64,000 nt of DNA from the NCBI GenBank assembly GCA_949358305.1, contig OX442320.1, positions 5,906,259-5,970,258 on the forward strand, in the 5' to 3' direction. Below the pieces are notes generated by a model that saw only the letters and a program-made list of their open reading frames with translations, was not told the origin of the DNA and ran no database searches. Position numbers and translations under genes: made by a program. Positions 23,453 through 38,598 of this stretch are shown one piece after another (positions within the stretch are counted from its first letter, which is position 1; each line of letters begins with the position of its first letter). The DNA comes from Strigamia acuminata. Lineage: Eukaryota; Arthropoda; Chilopoda; Geophilomorpha; Linotaeniidae.

Positions 23453-24345
23453 TATCTGTGCTTTATTTTGTTTATTTTGTTCATATTGATCCAGTTTATG
23501 AGTGAAATTAGTTTTGCATATTTTGTAAACATTTTCTCAGTAATTTGGTGATCCTAAAGGCCTTTGTGTTCAACAATAATAACATTGGGTGGAGTTAAAA
23601 ATCAAATTTTTTCTATTAGAAATTCAATTAGATTTAGACAGCAGAAGTAGTTGAGTTAAATTACTTTTGTAATTCAGTTTTTTCTTCATTTCTTTATACT
23701 GGCTTCATCAGTGGAAGAAGGATGGTTTTGATGAGGCAAGAGTTTCCTCAATTGAGACGTTTTTGTCTGCTCAACTTGAATCCACAAAGGCGATTTGTAT
23801 AAATTCCTTTGTTCAAACATGAGGAAAGGCTTAACTCCTCTTTATATGGTTTAAAAACTATTTAAACTGAGGGGTTTTTTTTTCTTTTCCAATCCAATTT
23901 GAACAAACTTTGCAAAAAGCTGTAAATTTGTTAAATTATTGATCAGTAGGAGCAAGGATGCTGATCAATACTCTTACACACCTGTTTTGGAGACGTTGAG
24001 AATTGAAAACCACACATAAATGAAATGATGATCCCTGTGTAAATGATTAACTTGTTGAGATTAACTATTCTATTTTTTCATCCTCAGTTTGTAATTGATT
24101 TGCAGTCTTTAGTCAGCACAGGCTGAGGATGATCAATTACAAAAGATCTCAAATCCTAGTGGGTTTTATTAATGGAAGATAAATGCACAAGGTTTAAAAG
24201 CATATTTATCGAAAAGTTCTTCGGTCGGAGACTGAAATACCTTGAATACCATTGAATAACATGGAAATGTTATTCAATGGGAATGACGTCACGTTCAAAC
24301 ACGAAACGAGTTTTGCATACATTTTAGAGTTTTTGAATGCACCTA

Positions 24346-24943
24346 CCGTTTTCCCTCGAATATAACGTCATGACGTTATATTCAAGTTTTTTCAAAAATT
24401 GCTGTTTTCAAAAGTTTTAGCGATTTTTCGAATATAACGTCACTTCCAATATAACGTCATGACGTTGTATTCGAATACAACAGCATAACGTTATATTCGA
24501 GTTATATTTGAGAAGCGTTGCGGGGTGCGCTTTTTACAGGAAGCATTGAATTGAAAATGAATTGAACACGAATTGGACACGAATTGGACACGAATTGAAA
24601 ACGTACTGTATATTTTGAACTTGAAATTTCAAATCAAATTTTATTTTTTTCAAAATTACATTACCAATTACTGATTTTTCAGAAATTTTACAAAAAAAAT
24701 TTGATTTTTCAGAAATTTTACAAAAAATTTCTGATTTTTCAGAAATTTTACAAAAAATTTCTGATTTTTCAGAAATTTTTCAAAAAATTTCTGATTTTTT
24801 AGAAGTTTTACAACAAAATTGTGATTTTTCAGAAGTTGTACTAAAAAAACACAATACAACGTCACGACGTTGTGTTCGAATACAACGTCAGGTGTCGTTG
24901 TATTCGAACACAACGTCATGACGTTATATTCGAGGAAAGACGG
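24346..24943. mobile_element. ~600-bp MITE with palindromic CGTCATGACG ends
   Basis: Flanked by TA (24344-24345 and 24944-24945). The left end reads CCGTTTTCCCTCGAATATAA and the inverse right end CCGTCTTTCCTCGAATATAA. Next to each end is the perfect 20-bp palindrome TATAACGTCATGACGTTATA or a variant. Related ACGTCATGACGTT words recur several times inside. There is no transposase. Confidence 0.85.
24664..24835. repeat. Tandem repeat inside the MITE, ~30-bp unit
   Basis: Five to six copies of a unit of the type CTGATTTTTCAGAAATTTTA separated by A-runs fill the centre of the element. Each unit is partly self-complementary (CTGA...TCAG) and contains TTTTTCAG. Confidence 0.85.
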
Positions 24944-25270
24944 TAGTTTCTTAGCGAAAGATTGTCCAATAACTCAAAGTGTGTACAAACATACTCGATA
25001 CCATGCACAGTTTCATGATAACTATCGTAGTTATATTAAAAGGTTAAATGACAAGTTTCCGGTCAACTTCAGTGGTTACCATCGGAAACGGTCGAAAGGC
25101 CTTTGGTAAAATTGCGTATTTAATTTGTCATTTAATCTTTTAATAAAAACATCAAAAGTAATACGCATATGAAATAGAAGTATAACTTATCGTATTTCTT
25201 TGATTCTACCATGCACTTTTTTCCCATATAAACATCTCTAAAAACAAGATGCATCTTACAATCGTCTTAA

Positions 25271-25734
25271 CCCTTGGAGGCATAAGGCTATACGGATTTA
25301 TGGACAAGCTCTTTCTTGAATAGGATAATTTTTTTTCTATCCATTTTATTTGCTGAAAATTTGTGATTTTGTTTATACCATACTGAACCTTAACTCAAGT
25401 GAAATTTTAAGTCATTGGTCATTTATTTAATTAATTATGCTAAATGCAAATTTTCTGCCCCTTAAAACTCCAGCAAAACAATTATGCTGGCTTTGCTGCC
25501 TAAGAAAGAGCGCTTCAGTTAACAGCTTTTCGCATTTACCAGTAGTGTTTAAACCAACTACTAGTTGGTAAAAAAAATATATTTTTTCGCTGTTTACAAC
25601 TAGCGCCCTCTATAAAATTTGTTGCAAACTTTTAAAAATCGAAACGATGCTTTAACTAATTGACCTGAAAATTGTCCATAAATCCGTAATGCTTTATACC
25701 AGAACAGCACATTTTACCCTTATGCCTTCGAGGG
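25271..25734. mobile_element. piggyBac-type MITE, TTAA-flanked (first of two)
   Basis: Flanked by TTAA at 25267-25270 and 25735-25738. The ends are CCCTTGGAGGCATAAGG and, inverted, CCCTCGAAGGCATAAGG. Sub-terminal TACGGATTTATGGACAA is repeated in inverse on the right side. It has no coding capacity. Confidence 0.8.
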
Positions 25735-25738
25735 TTAA

Positions 25739-25913
25739 GGCTAGTTCACATGCACACGTTAACGCATGTGTTAACGCGCCAAAACTGCACGGAATTAAAT
25801 GCTGTGTTTATTTTTCAACTCACTGTGGCTTATTTTCTGATTCAAAACCTCTACATTTCGACTTCATGCGTCGTGCGTTAACGCATGCAGCAACGCATGC
25901 ATGTGAACTAGGC
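25739..25913. mobile_element. piggyBac-type MITE, TTAA-flanked (second, sharing a TTAA with the first)
   Basis: TTAA at 25735-25738 and 25914-25917 flank ends GGCTAGTTCACATGCACACG and, inverted, GCCTAGTTCACATGCATGCG. GTTAACGCATG words recur inside. The left TTAA is also the right TTAA of the neighbouring element. Confidence 0.85.
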
Positions 25914-27561
25914 TTAAGAATCGAAGAAATACGGTAGTAAAAGTTTGTCGGATGACTCCAGATGTGGAGGAAAGTACTCTGGGAACTATTGAATGTCATT
26001 CAGCACCATTAGTGGTCACCATAGGCAGGTTTTCCATTTATAATATTTATCTGATAAAGCTGTCTTCGTGCTCTATCGCTAATTCTCAGGAAGCTATCCA
26101 TTTGAATGGCTCTCACCGAGCAATGCTTTGCTCTAACGTTCCCTAGGAAGTTGAAATGAATGTAAGCTTAGCTTCCTGTTTTACATAACTACTCAAGTAA
26201 TTGAGTCTTTTAGAGAGGGAAAAGAGTTAAAATTTTTAAAAAGAAAGACTTTTTTTCTCTTTAGATTTATTTTTTCTCTTATTTGATGCTTAAAGTGTTT
26301 TTTTGGTGTGTATACTTTGCACGTATGGAATCTTCTGACACCACAAGCTGCAGTGGGACTTGAAAATCAATCGGAGCACATCCAATTTTGTCTGGATAAA
26401 GGCAAAAGCTGCCAATCAAGGAAGGTGGCGGAGAAAAAGATACAGAACAGGACATTGACCTTTAGTGATAAGGTCAATGTATTCTATTTGATTTAGCCAT
26501 TAGAGATTGAAGGAAGAAAAACTGGAAAACAAAATAAATGGGTTTTTCTACTTCCCAGAGTTTCTATGGCAATACAGACATGTGTTGTGGACACATTGTG
26601 TGTGGATAGTTTATTCGGCCAATTAGAAAAGTCGATCAATTTTGTGGGGGTTATAGTTTTGAAAAATTGTTCCAAGAAAATAAGCATTGCCAGCAGGTCA
26701 CAGAAGGAAAGAAAAAAAATTGTTTGTGTCAAGTTAGTTCAGTGTGGACTAGACTTGGTTGTGGCCTGACCTATGTCCTGAGTAAATATACAAAAAGTTG
26801 TTAAGTGTTTGTGTTTTGGTTATGTGATGGCACTTTCTCCAAAGTACTTGAAAAGATTAAAAAGTTTGTGTAAAACTCAAGTTGTTTGATTGGTATCCAT
26901 GACAACTTTTTGGCAATTTAGTGCAGTAACTTGTCGCTGTTCTTTTGGGGGAAGCAGTAAAACATTTATAGGGCTAAAAGCCATTATATTACTATGGTAA
27001 CTCTACTCTCAAGCTTTAATTAGGATTTTTTTATTGAGGAAAGCATACGAGTGATGTAATTTTCCAGATGTAAAAATGGCATTTCAAACTCTGTATTATG
27101 GCTTTTGTTTCAAATGAAAATTTGAATTAGTTGCGGAGTAATTACATTTTCAAAAGCATCAGCTTTTTGGCTCACCCTATATACAGTAGTACTACATTTG
27201 TTTCATTAATCTCACTCAAATGGTCTTTTTGTTATTTGCCTGGCTTCGTTCATTTGGGACACCCTGTATAAACGAACATTCGAGTTACAAACTTTCAGAG
27301 ATACGAAGATCAAACTTTGCGACAGCGCATAAGTTAGTTCGCGTGTCTAGTTCTGTATGCCAGCTGTTGTAATTCCCACAGTAAGATTAAAATTTTTGTT
27401 TAGTATGTACCTTTATTAATTTCTAATTAAAAATTTTTTAAAAATAAGACTATAATTGTTTCCTTTAATTAGGATTAACAATTATTCCACTTTGTACAGC
27501 CTTGGACATAAAAAACGTCCCAGTCCAGCTTGAAGCTCACTCGCAGAATAAGTGTTTTTTG

Positions 27562-27722
27562 GCTGTATCCACCAGGTAGTGCAAAAACTCACTGATGTGT
27601 TGTGACAAATTGACATTTAAATGATGTCACACAATCACCTTCACGATGATTGAGTGACATCATTTAATTGTCAATTTGTCACAACATATCAGCGAGTTTT
27701 TGCACTACCTGGTGGATACAGC
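27562..27722. repeat. Long near-perfect fold-back (inverted repeat), ~75-bp arms
   Basis: Arms of about 75 bp start GCTGTATCCACCAGGTAGTG and are over 90 percent identical in inverse, with a spacer of roughly 10 bp. A transcript through it would fold into a long hairpin. It is probably a snap-back MITE. Confidence 0.9.
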
Positions 27723-28900
27723 TAGTGTGCAACACAATTGAATAACCAAGTTTATTTTAGCCAGACTAAAACGAAGGATTTCAAAAACATTTGTCCAAGT
27801 TGGTTTGTGCTTTCGGCGAGTTATTACATAACAGAATTAGACTGTTTCAGACAAAACAGTAAATGTTGAAACCATTTGTCCTGAGGTCTAACATAAATGA
27901 TGTAGAAACAATGTGAAAAAGGTCCACATTCCTCAGCTGTGGTCCAAGCCAGTGATGGATTCTTGTTTGCTTTCCATTTTCTCCAAATACACAACTTAAA
28001 GCGAAGTAGCCATGGATCTAGTAATTATTAATAGGTTCTCATGAATATTTAATAATTACTATACAGTATCGATTTCCTTTTACATTGCCAACACCTTTTT
28101 GCATTTTAATCAAAGTGTTTTAATCCCCTGCTGAGACATCTGCAGCAAATACACTTTTACTCAACTCTCTCTTCCTCTCTAACTATCTGTTTTAATTTTT
28201 ATTTTCATAGATAACATCAATAATTTCTTTGCTGCAGGCAGAATATGCTTTGTTGCTTGTGAATATTGACTGGCTTTAGGTGTAAGTGCATTCAATCCAT
28301 GCACAGAGGAAATACAAGATACTAAAGAACCATTTTATTGAATGCAAATTTTAAACCACTCGAGATAATCTAGTTGTGCCTTGAAAGCAAATGATTTATG
28401 TGTAAGTGTCTTTTAAATGTGTAGTTTTAAAAGTGGTGAACAGAATTTTTGAAGCGGTGAGCTGGAAATATTGTCTTTCCATTTCTTTTTAATAGAGTAA
28501 GTAATAAAACATGGTTGAAACATCATAGGGGACCAAAGGTGAATACTAATTCTCTTTTGAAATAGCAGTAATGGGGAAAATGTATTCACAAAATCATATT
28601 CATATCTTAGTAATTTATAATGGCTTTAAATATGCATGGAGGTGAAAAGTGACTCATAATATGAAAAGGAGAAGGAAAATCAATAGGGGGATTAGGAGGG
28701 TTGAGATAATTGGAAGGTGAACTTTTTTCCAGTTAATTAATTTCAAGTGCACTGATTGTTTCTCTTGTTACCAATTATAAAATGTGTTTATTTTGCTTAA
28801 GAATCAGTTGTGCAGTATTGGCAAAAGGATTTTGTCCATGCTTATTCAGGTGGATGTGTAGTGGCCACAAGGCCGCTGTACTGGGCGCGACATAGCTAGG

Positions 28901-29603
28901 CGCGACATCGAGCTTCGAAATGCGTACGTTATACCCCGTTCGCACTACAGAGTTAAGCTAGCTTAACTCTATATAACTAGTTGTTTAAATGTAGTGCGAA
29001 CACAACTAGCTTATCCTAAGCTGGATTAACATTTTTGAAACTAGATAAAATAATCTAGTTTTGGGAACTAGATTAGCTAGTTGTAAGCTAGCTTTACTAG
29101 CTTGTGATGTCATGCTACCCAGAATGCATTCCCATTGCAGAGCAAACCATCATGGCTGCCATGTCAACCACATGGAAAATAATAAATAAATACTCTGTAA
29201 ATAATTTTGCTTCTGAATTTAGGTGAATATGCAATTTTCTTTTGATTTTTTAAATTGCAGATTCCATAATTAAATAAAATAAAAAAATAAATAAAATAAA
29301 ATTTAATTTGTTTGCATTAACTATTCCTGGTAATGTATGCACTTATTGTTGAGTAGTGTCTGGATAAGCCTTAAAATATGCTAGTAGTGCGAACGGTCTG
29401 GCTCAGCAACATAGGCTAGGCTAGTCTAGCTTGAGCTAAGCTAGCTCAAGTTACAACTAGCTTGTGTAGTGCGGACAGGGTATTATTTCGAAGCGCGACT
29501 GTCGAGCTTCGACATACGGAAGGTATTTCGGAGCGCTACATGATAGCTATAGTAAGTGTGCGTTATTTCGAAACGCGACATCGAGCTTCGAAATGCGTAC
29601 GTT
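28901..29603. repeat. 30-bp direct repeat flanking the Harbinger-like insertion
   Basis: The same 30-bp string, beginning CGCGACATCGAGCTTCGAAA, occurs at 28901-28930 and 29574-29603. Diverged relatives (TTATTTCGAAGCGCGACTGT and others) lie at 29483-29575. It looks like a short tandem array that was interrupted by the element at 28932-29482. Confidence 0.8.
28932..29482. mobile_element. Harbinger-type MITE with TTA target duplication
   Basis: The ends TACCCCGTTCGCACTACA and, inverted, TACCCTGTCCGCACTACA are flanked by TTA at 28929-28931 and 29483-29485, the signature of PIF/Harbinger insertions. The sub-terminal regions are rich in CTAGCTTAAGCTAG-like palindromes. No transposase is present. 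Confidence 0.85.
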
Positions 29604-31126
29604 CTCTGGACTTACTTCTGGTTTAGGCAAAAGCCGGTACTTTCATCCCTGGTAATATAACATGAAGATGAGGATTAAAATCAATGACTTGCAAATATTT
29701 CTGTCTATTAGGGTTTATCTCCTTGTAAAATCATCAATAGCACTTAGATAACTATAAACTGTCAACTACTATTTGGTTGTCTGCTCTTGTGTTGGTTGTT
29801 GTCAAGGGTTTTTATTGACATTCAAAGTACAACCCTAAAGGAATCAATATACATTTAATGCAAAAAGTTAGACTGCTTCAGCCTGGACATGGTTTTTCCA
29901 TCATTACATAGACCAATACAATACTTGCATCAAGAAAAAGGAATGCTGTACTTAGTTGTTTGAGAATCCATTCAACTTTATTGCAAGTTTTTTAGATAAG
30001 GATAAATGGCAGCAGAAATTACATGTTGACAAATCGATAAGGTGAGAACGGAACATAGAAACGAGTCAGGTGCACCGATACCGAGTAATGTTTACACGAT
30101 AAATTTTATTGCGTATCAAAGCTGTGTAAAATCGTTACACTAATCGAATTTCTGTATAAGTCGTGCAGCAATGTCGGCTCACTAAGCTGGAACTTAGGTA
30201 AGAGTTTGAACTTTGTTGGTAAGCTCTACCCTTGAATTTGTCACTACGTTTAAACGGGGTCGCATGCTAACGGTGAAATGACTATTGGCGTTTCTGGTGT
30301 TTATGGATCATTGAGAGCTAAATTACTTCTGGCAAATTCTAATTTAAACCAATGGTGAAATACAGATATTTCATCAGTTTTTTCTCATGTAAACATCTCT
30401 AAAAACAGGGTGCGTCTTACAGTCGATGGTGTCTTAAGGTGGAAACACAAGGGAGCGGGTAAAATTTAAAAGCTTGCTTTTACTTGAAAAGGCGGCTAAA
30501 AACTCGCTTGTTTGAGCAAACACAAGCTTGCGTTTTTATTCAAAGCTTTGTTTTGATGCGAGCTTGTACTTACCCGCCCCAGCTTCAAGCTTGCTGGTGT
30601 TTTGGTCATGTGACTTTGACAGCCAATCAGAATCGTTAGGAAATTCTTGGAGGAGATTTTGGCGGTAATTTCTGGCTAACTATCTAGCTATACTCTGTCT
30701 GACCTTAAGAATAAAGAAAAATCCCCCCCCCCTTTTGAGGCCTTTTCACTGGTGTAGTGATACGGAAAAGTAGAGCAATACACCAGGTTTTATTAAGCCT
30801 AATAATCCTAAAATAAAGTAAATATACAATGGTATTTTGGTATTTTGGTATGTTATTTTTGTATTTTGGTATTTCGGTATTTCTCTGACAGAATACCGCC
30901 CTTTAATAAAGGAGTTTTTTTACTTCGTCGCCTATCATTTTGTCGCCATTTCTTGGCAACGAAACGCTTGTTCGTTTGATTTTGTTCACTCTTTCACTTT
31001 GTGTGGTGCTTTGTGTGGTGAGCATTAACAACTGTGTTACAAGTCTATGTTGATCGAGCCGACAAAATGATCATCAACGAAATGACTCTACTCCCTTTAA
31101 AACAATCACTTGTTTAATTTAGGCAG

Positions 31127-35574
<4,448 letters not shown>

Positions 35575-36110
35575 TTTTGAAGGCAATAATTGTGTACATA
35601 AACAAACAAAACTGCCCAGATTGCAGATGCTATTTTCTAATTACTCGAAAATACGGCACTTTTAATGCTCTATTTTTGCATTTTGCGTCGAAAATTAATT
35701 GGATTGACTTCTAATCTACCGGTAGTTATTTTCGTGGAGAAAAATGTCGATTTTATCCAGTTTCGCTAGGATTCGAGACTTGTCAGACTCTTTTTACACT
35801 TTTTCTCGTTATTTTGAGCTCTTGGCAGCATTTTTGCATCCTATTATAACCAACATATTACCCCCACCCCCGAAAAACCTGCAATAATAATAGTTGCTAA
35901 TAATTAGCTTTCTAATAAGACTTAATTTTTAAAAGGAAATATTCATCTCGCCTTACATTCGCGTTGTTTTGTAGGATTTTTAGACAATCGAAAGCAATCT
36001 TAACTGAAAATAACACTTTTATTCCATAATTCTATCATTTAAAATGTATGTAAAAATAACATTATTAAAAAAAATCATTTTATATCGCTCGCCCAACTCA
36101 TTGTTTTTCA
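35575..36110. other. Tail-to-tail 3' UTRs of CAMKK (+) and the ACDH-11-like gene (-)
   Basis: No coding exon is seen. The minus-strand gene has a poly(A) signal (TTTATT at 36018-36023) about 90 bp past its stop, so most of this interval is CAMKK 3' UTR or spacer. Confidence 0.6.
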
Positions 36111-38598
36111 CTATTTCAAGTCCTCGTATCCCTCCATAACCAAATCCGCTTCATTCCTCACAAAATCAGTCGAATAAAACGCTGTTTTATCACCAATACA
36201 CGACAATTTCATCAAACTCCATCTCTGAGCCGCAATAACATCTTCCTTGACCGCCCTGGACCACGATGCATGTTCAATGAGCAATGCGCCTGAAAAAAAA
36301 TTATAAAATTTCAAAATTTTAATAAATAAATTAATAAATTCGTACCAATATAAATTTCGGCCACAGCGAAAGCAAAATCCCGCGCAGCGACCTCGAGTTT
36401 GTCCGGATTTTGCACCAAAAACGTTTCAACGGCGCTCAAATTGGCTTTAACTCGCGCAGCCGCGGCCTTTAAGTCCTCATTTTTCTCGCCGTTTTCTAAT
36501 TTGCGTCGAACATCGTCCCGAAACGCCACCATGACTTGTCCACTCGTTTTGCTGATCGCTCTCAACACGTCCAACGCCATGATGTTGGTCGTTCCCTCCC
36601 AGATGGGGGTCACTTGAGCGTCGCGTAGTAATCGCGGCAAACCCGTGTCTTCCATGTATCCCTGTCCGCCGAACGCTTCCAGGCCTTCCGAGATGACCGC
36701 CATTGCTTTCTTCGCGGTGAACATTTTGCAAATGGGGATTAACAAGCGGAGGATTAATTTTTCCGTTTCGTTCGCCGTTTTCGTGTCGTCCAGGCCCAAA
36801 AGACGAGAAGTTTCTAGCACGAGAAGTGTCGAACCTCGCGTTTCGAGCTCCATGTCGGCCAATACTTTAACGTGCAGTGGGAATTTGCCGATGATTTGAC
36901 CGAAAGCGACGCGGCATTGAGCGTAGTCACGTGCCATGCTTGTAATTCTGAAATTTAAAAGAAAAAAATCAAACTAAAAATTGTTGAAACGATTTTAAAA
37001 CGAAAAAATCAAACTGAAAAGTGTTGAAACGATTTTAAAACGAAAAACGAACCGTCTCATGGCGGCTACGGAACTCATTGCGTTGTGGATACGAGTGACG
37101 ACTAGCATGTTCGTTATACTGGGGATACCTCGTCCTTCCGGCGAAGCCAGACGGGCCGTAGTTCCGTCTAATAAGAGTTCGCCCGTTGGTACTTGGCGCG
37201 TGCCGAGTTTTTCTTTGAGTCTCATCACTTCGATGTTGTTCATTTTGCCGTCGATTTCATTCCTCGTTTCCACGTAGAACATCGAAACGCCTTTAGAACC
37301 CTAAACAAGTAGAAATTTAACTTTTTGTTTGATTTTTTGTTTAAATTTTTTACTTTTGTTATTCCGCCATTTTGGGACTGAATGCGCGCTAGTGTAAACG
37401 CCATGTTTGAATCTGTGGCTGAAGAAAACCATTTGTAACCGTATAATTTGTACGTGGAATCCGACTGTGGAATTGCTATTGTTTCGGTACCATTTCCTGT
37501 TCGATAAAAAGTAAAGAAAATATTTTGAAATATTTTTTTTAAATGTTTGTTTAACTTACCCACATCGGATCCTCCGCGTTTTTCGGTCATCCATTGACCG
37601 GAAGTCCAGAATTTCTTCGGATCACGGCTGACCAAATGATCGAAAGCATTCTTAAATTCATTTCCTTGAATATGCTAACAAAAGAACGTGAAAATTTTGT
37701 TTAAACGTTAGAAAAACGTGAAAATTTTGTTTAAACGTTAGAAAAACCGTGAAAATTTTGTTTAAACGTTAAAAAAACCGTGAAAATTTTGTTTAAACGT
37801 TAGAAAAACGTGAAAATTTTGTTTAAACGTTAGAAAAACGTGAAAATTCAGATAAAAACGTTAGAAAACCGTGAAAATTTAGATAAAAACGTTAGAAAAA
37901 CGTGTAAATTTGTGCCTCGATTGTTTTGGCAGCGCCATCTGTCATCGCGATGGGACAACTATATAAACTAGACGAAACCGAGAACAGATATAATTTTACG
38001 AGTTGATACAACCGACTAAAAACAAAACAAAAAATAAAAGCCTTTAAAACTTTTGTTAATAATTCAAAAATCTTTATTTTATTTATAGTAAACCTCCACT
38101 CCGAGTATTTTTTTTCGTAAGCAATAGCAACGATCCCTTCCTCAGCAGAAACATCCTTAAGCTTCCTCCATCCTTCTGTTGTAATAATTTTGTCAATTCT
38201 GTTACCCCAAGCGTCAAATTTCTGAAGCTGGGGCAGATTCTTCTCGCAATCCAATCCAAACTCGTAGATGTCCTGCGTCACTCGAGCACCAAATCGCGTC
38301 AAATCGGGCTCAATTTCTGCTAAAATCTTGAAAAATAAATGCGAAATATATTTTTAAAACACGTTTTTTTCTTTATCCCGTCAAATCTCACCTGTGGAGG
38401 CATAATTCTCTGTAAATAACGCCTCAAAACGACATCTTGCGTGTATTGATTTCTTAGTTTTGCGGGTGTCTGGATAAAAGTGCCAACTTTTGCTCTTGCG
38501 AAGGGAATAGAAACATCCTTCGCTTCGTGCTGAAGGTTCCGGATTTTGATGCTTTTGAACTGGTGTTTAGACCAGTTAAATGACGAAAATCGATACAT
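36111..38598 (-). CDS. Acyl-CoA dehydrogenase, ACDH-11/AidB-like
   Basis: Eight minus-strand exons: 38392-38598, 38094-38326, 37916-38015, 37560-37674, 37354-37496, 37053-37300, 36346-36947 and 36111-36289, about 608 aa, near the length I recall for C. elegans ACDH-11. The order of motifs is typical: RFGARV near the start, SCPIAMTDGAA, FWTSGQWMTEKRGGSDV, YKLYGYKWFSSATDSNMAF, REKLGTRQVP-like KLKEKLGTRQVPTGELLL, then the C-terminal helical domain with FGQIIGKFPLHVKVLADME, EAFGGQGYMEDTGLPRLLRD and PIWEGTTNIMALDVLR. These flavoproteins oxidise or bind acyl-CoAs; ACDH-11 in worms sequesters long-chain acyl-CoA. The basic N-terminus (MYRFSSFNWSKHQFKSIKIR) suggests mitochondrial import. All joins are GT-AG except exon 3 to 4, where the only in-phase donor after TDGAAKTIE is GC (37915-37914). 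Confidence 0.9.
37680..37905. repeat. Intronic minisatellite in the ACDH-11-like gene, ~30-bp unit
   Basis: About seven copies of a unit of the type AAAAACGTGAAAATTTTGTT followed by TAAACGTTAG fill the intron next to the odd exon 3 donor. Read on the coding strand, each unit offers CACGTTTTT and CTAACG words. Confidence 0.9.

Larger units (their letters stand above)
25190..25934. mobile_element. Outer MITE hosting two TTAA-type elements
   Basis: The left end CGTATTTCTTTGATTCTA and the inverse right end CCGTATTTCTTCGATTCTTA form terminal inverted repeats, with TA following the right end. An internal stretch ATAAACATCTCTAAAAACA is shared, with few changes, with about 30390-30410, showing a dispersed family. 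Two further elements are inserted inside it. Confidence 0.65.
17544..31126. other. Presumed ~13.5-kb first CAMKK intron, transposon-rich
   Basis: No conserved protein-coding exon was recognised here; open frames are short and unlike known families. The interval instead holds at least eight inverted-repeat elements, a fold-back element, a 5S-like sequence and simple repeats, each listed separately. The intervals 17.6-19.2, 20.0-22.5, 23.5-24.3, 26.0-27.5 and 29.6-31.1 kb show nothing I could name. If the upstream exons are not part of CAMKK, this would be intergenic. Confidence 0.5.

Noticed and set aside
30425-30690. Possible further MITE with CTTAAGG ends and GAAACACAAGGGAGCGGGT
   Set aside because: Some internal inverse symmetry is visible, but I could not define matching ends or a target duplication.
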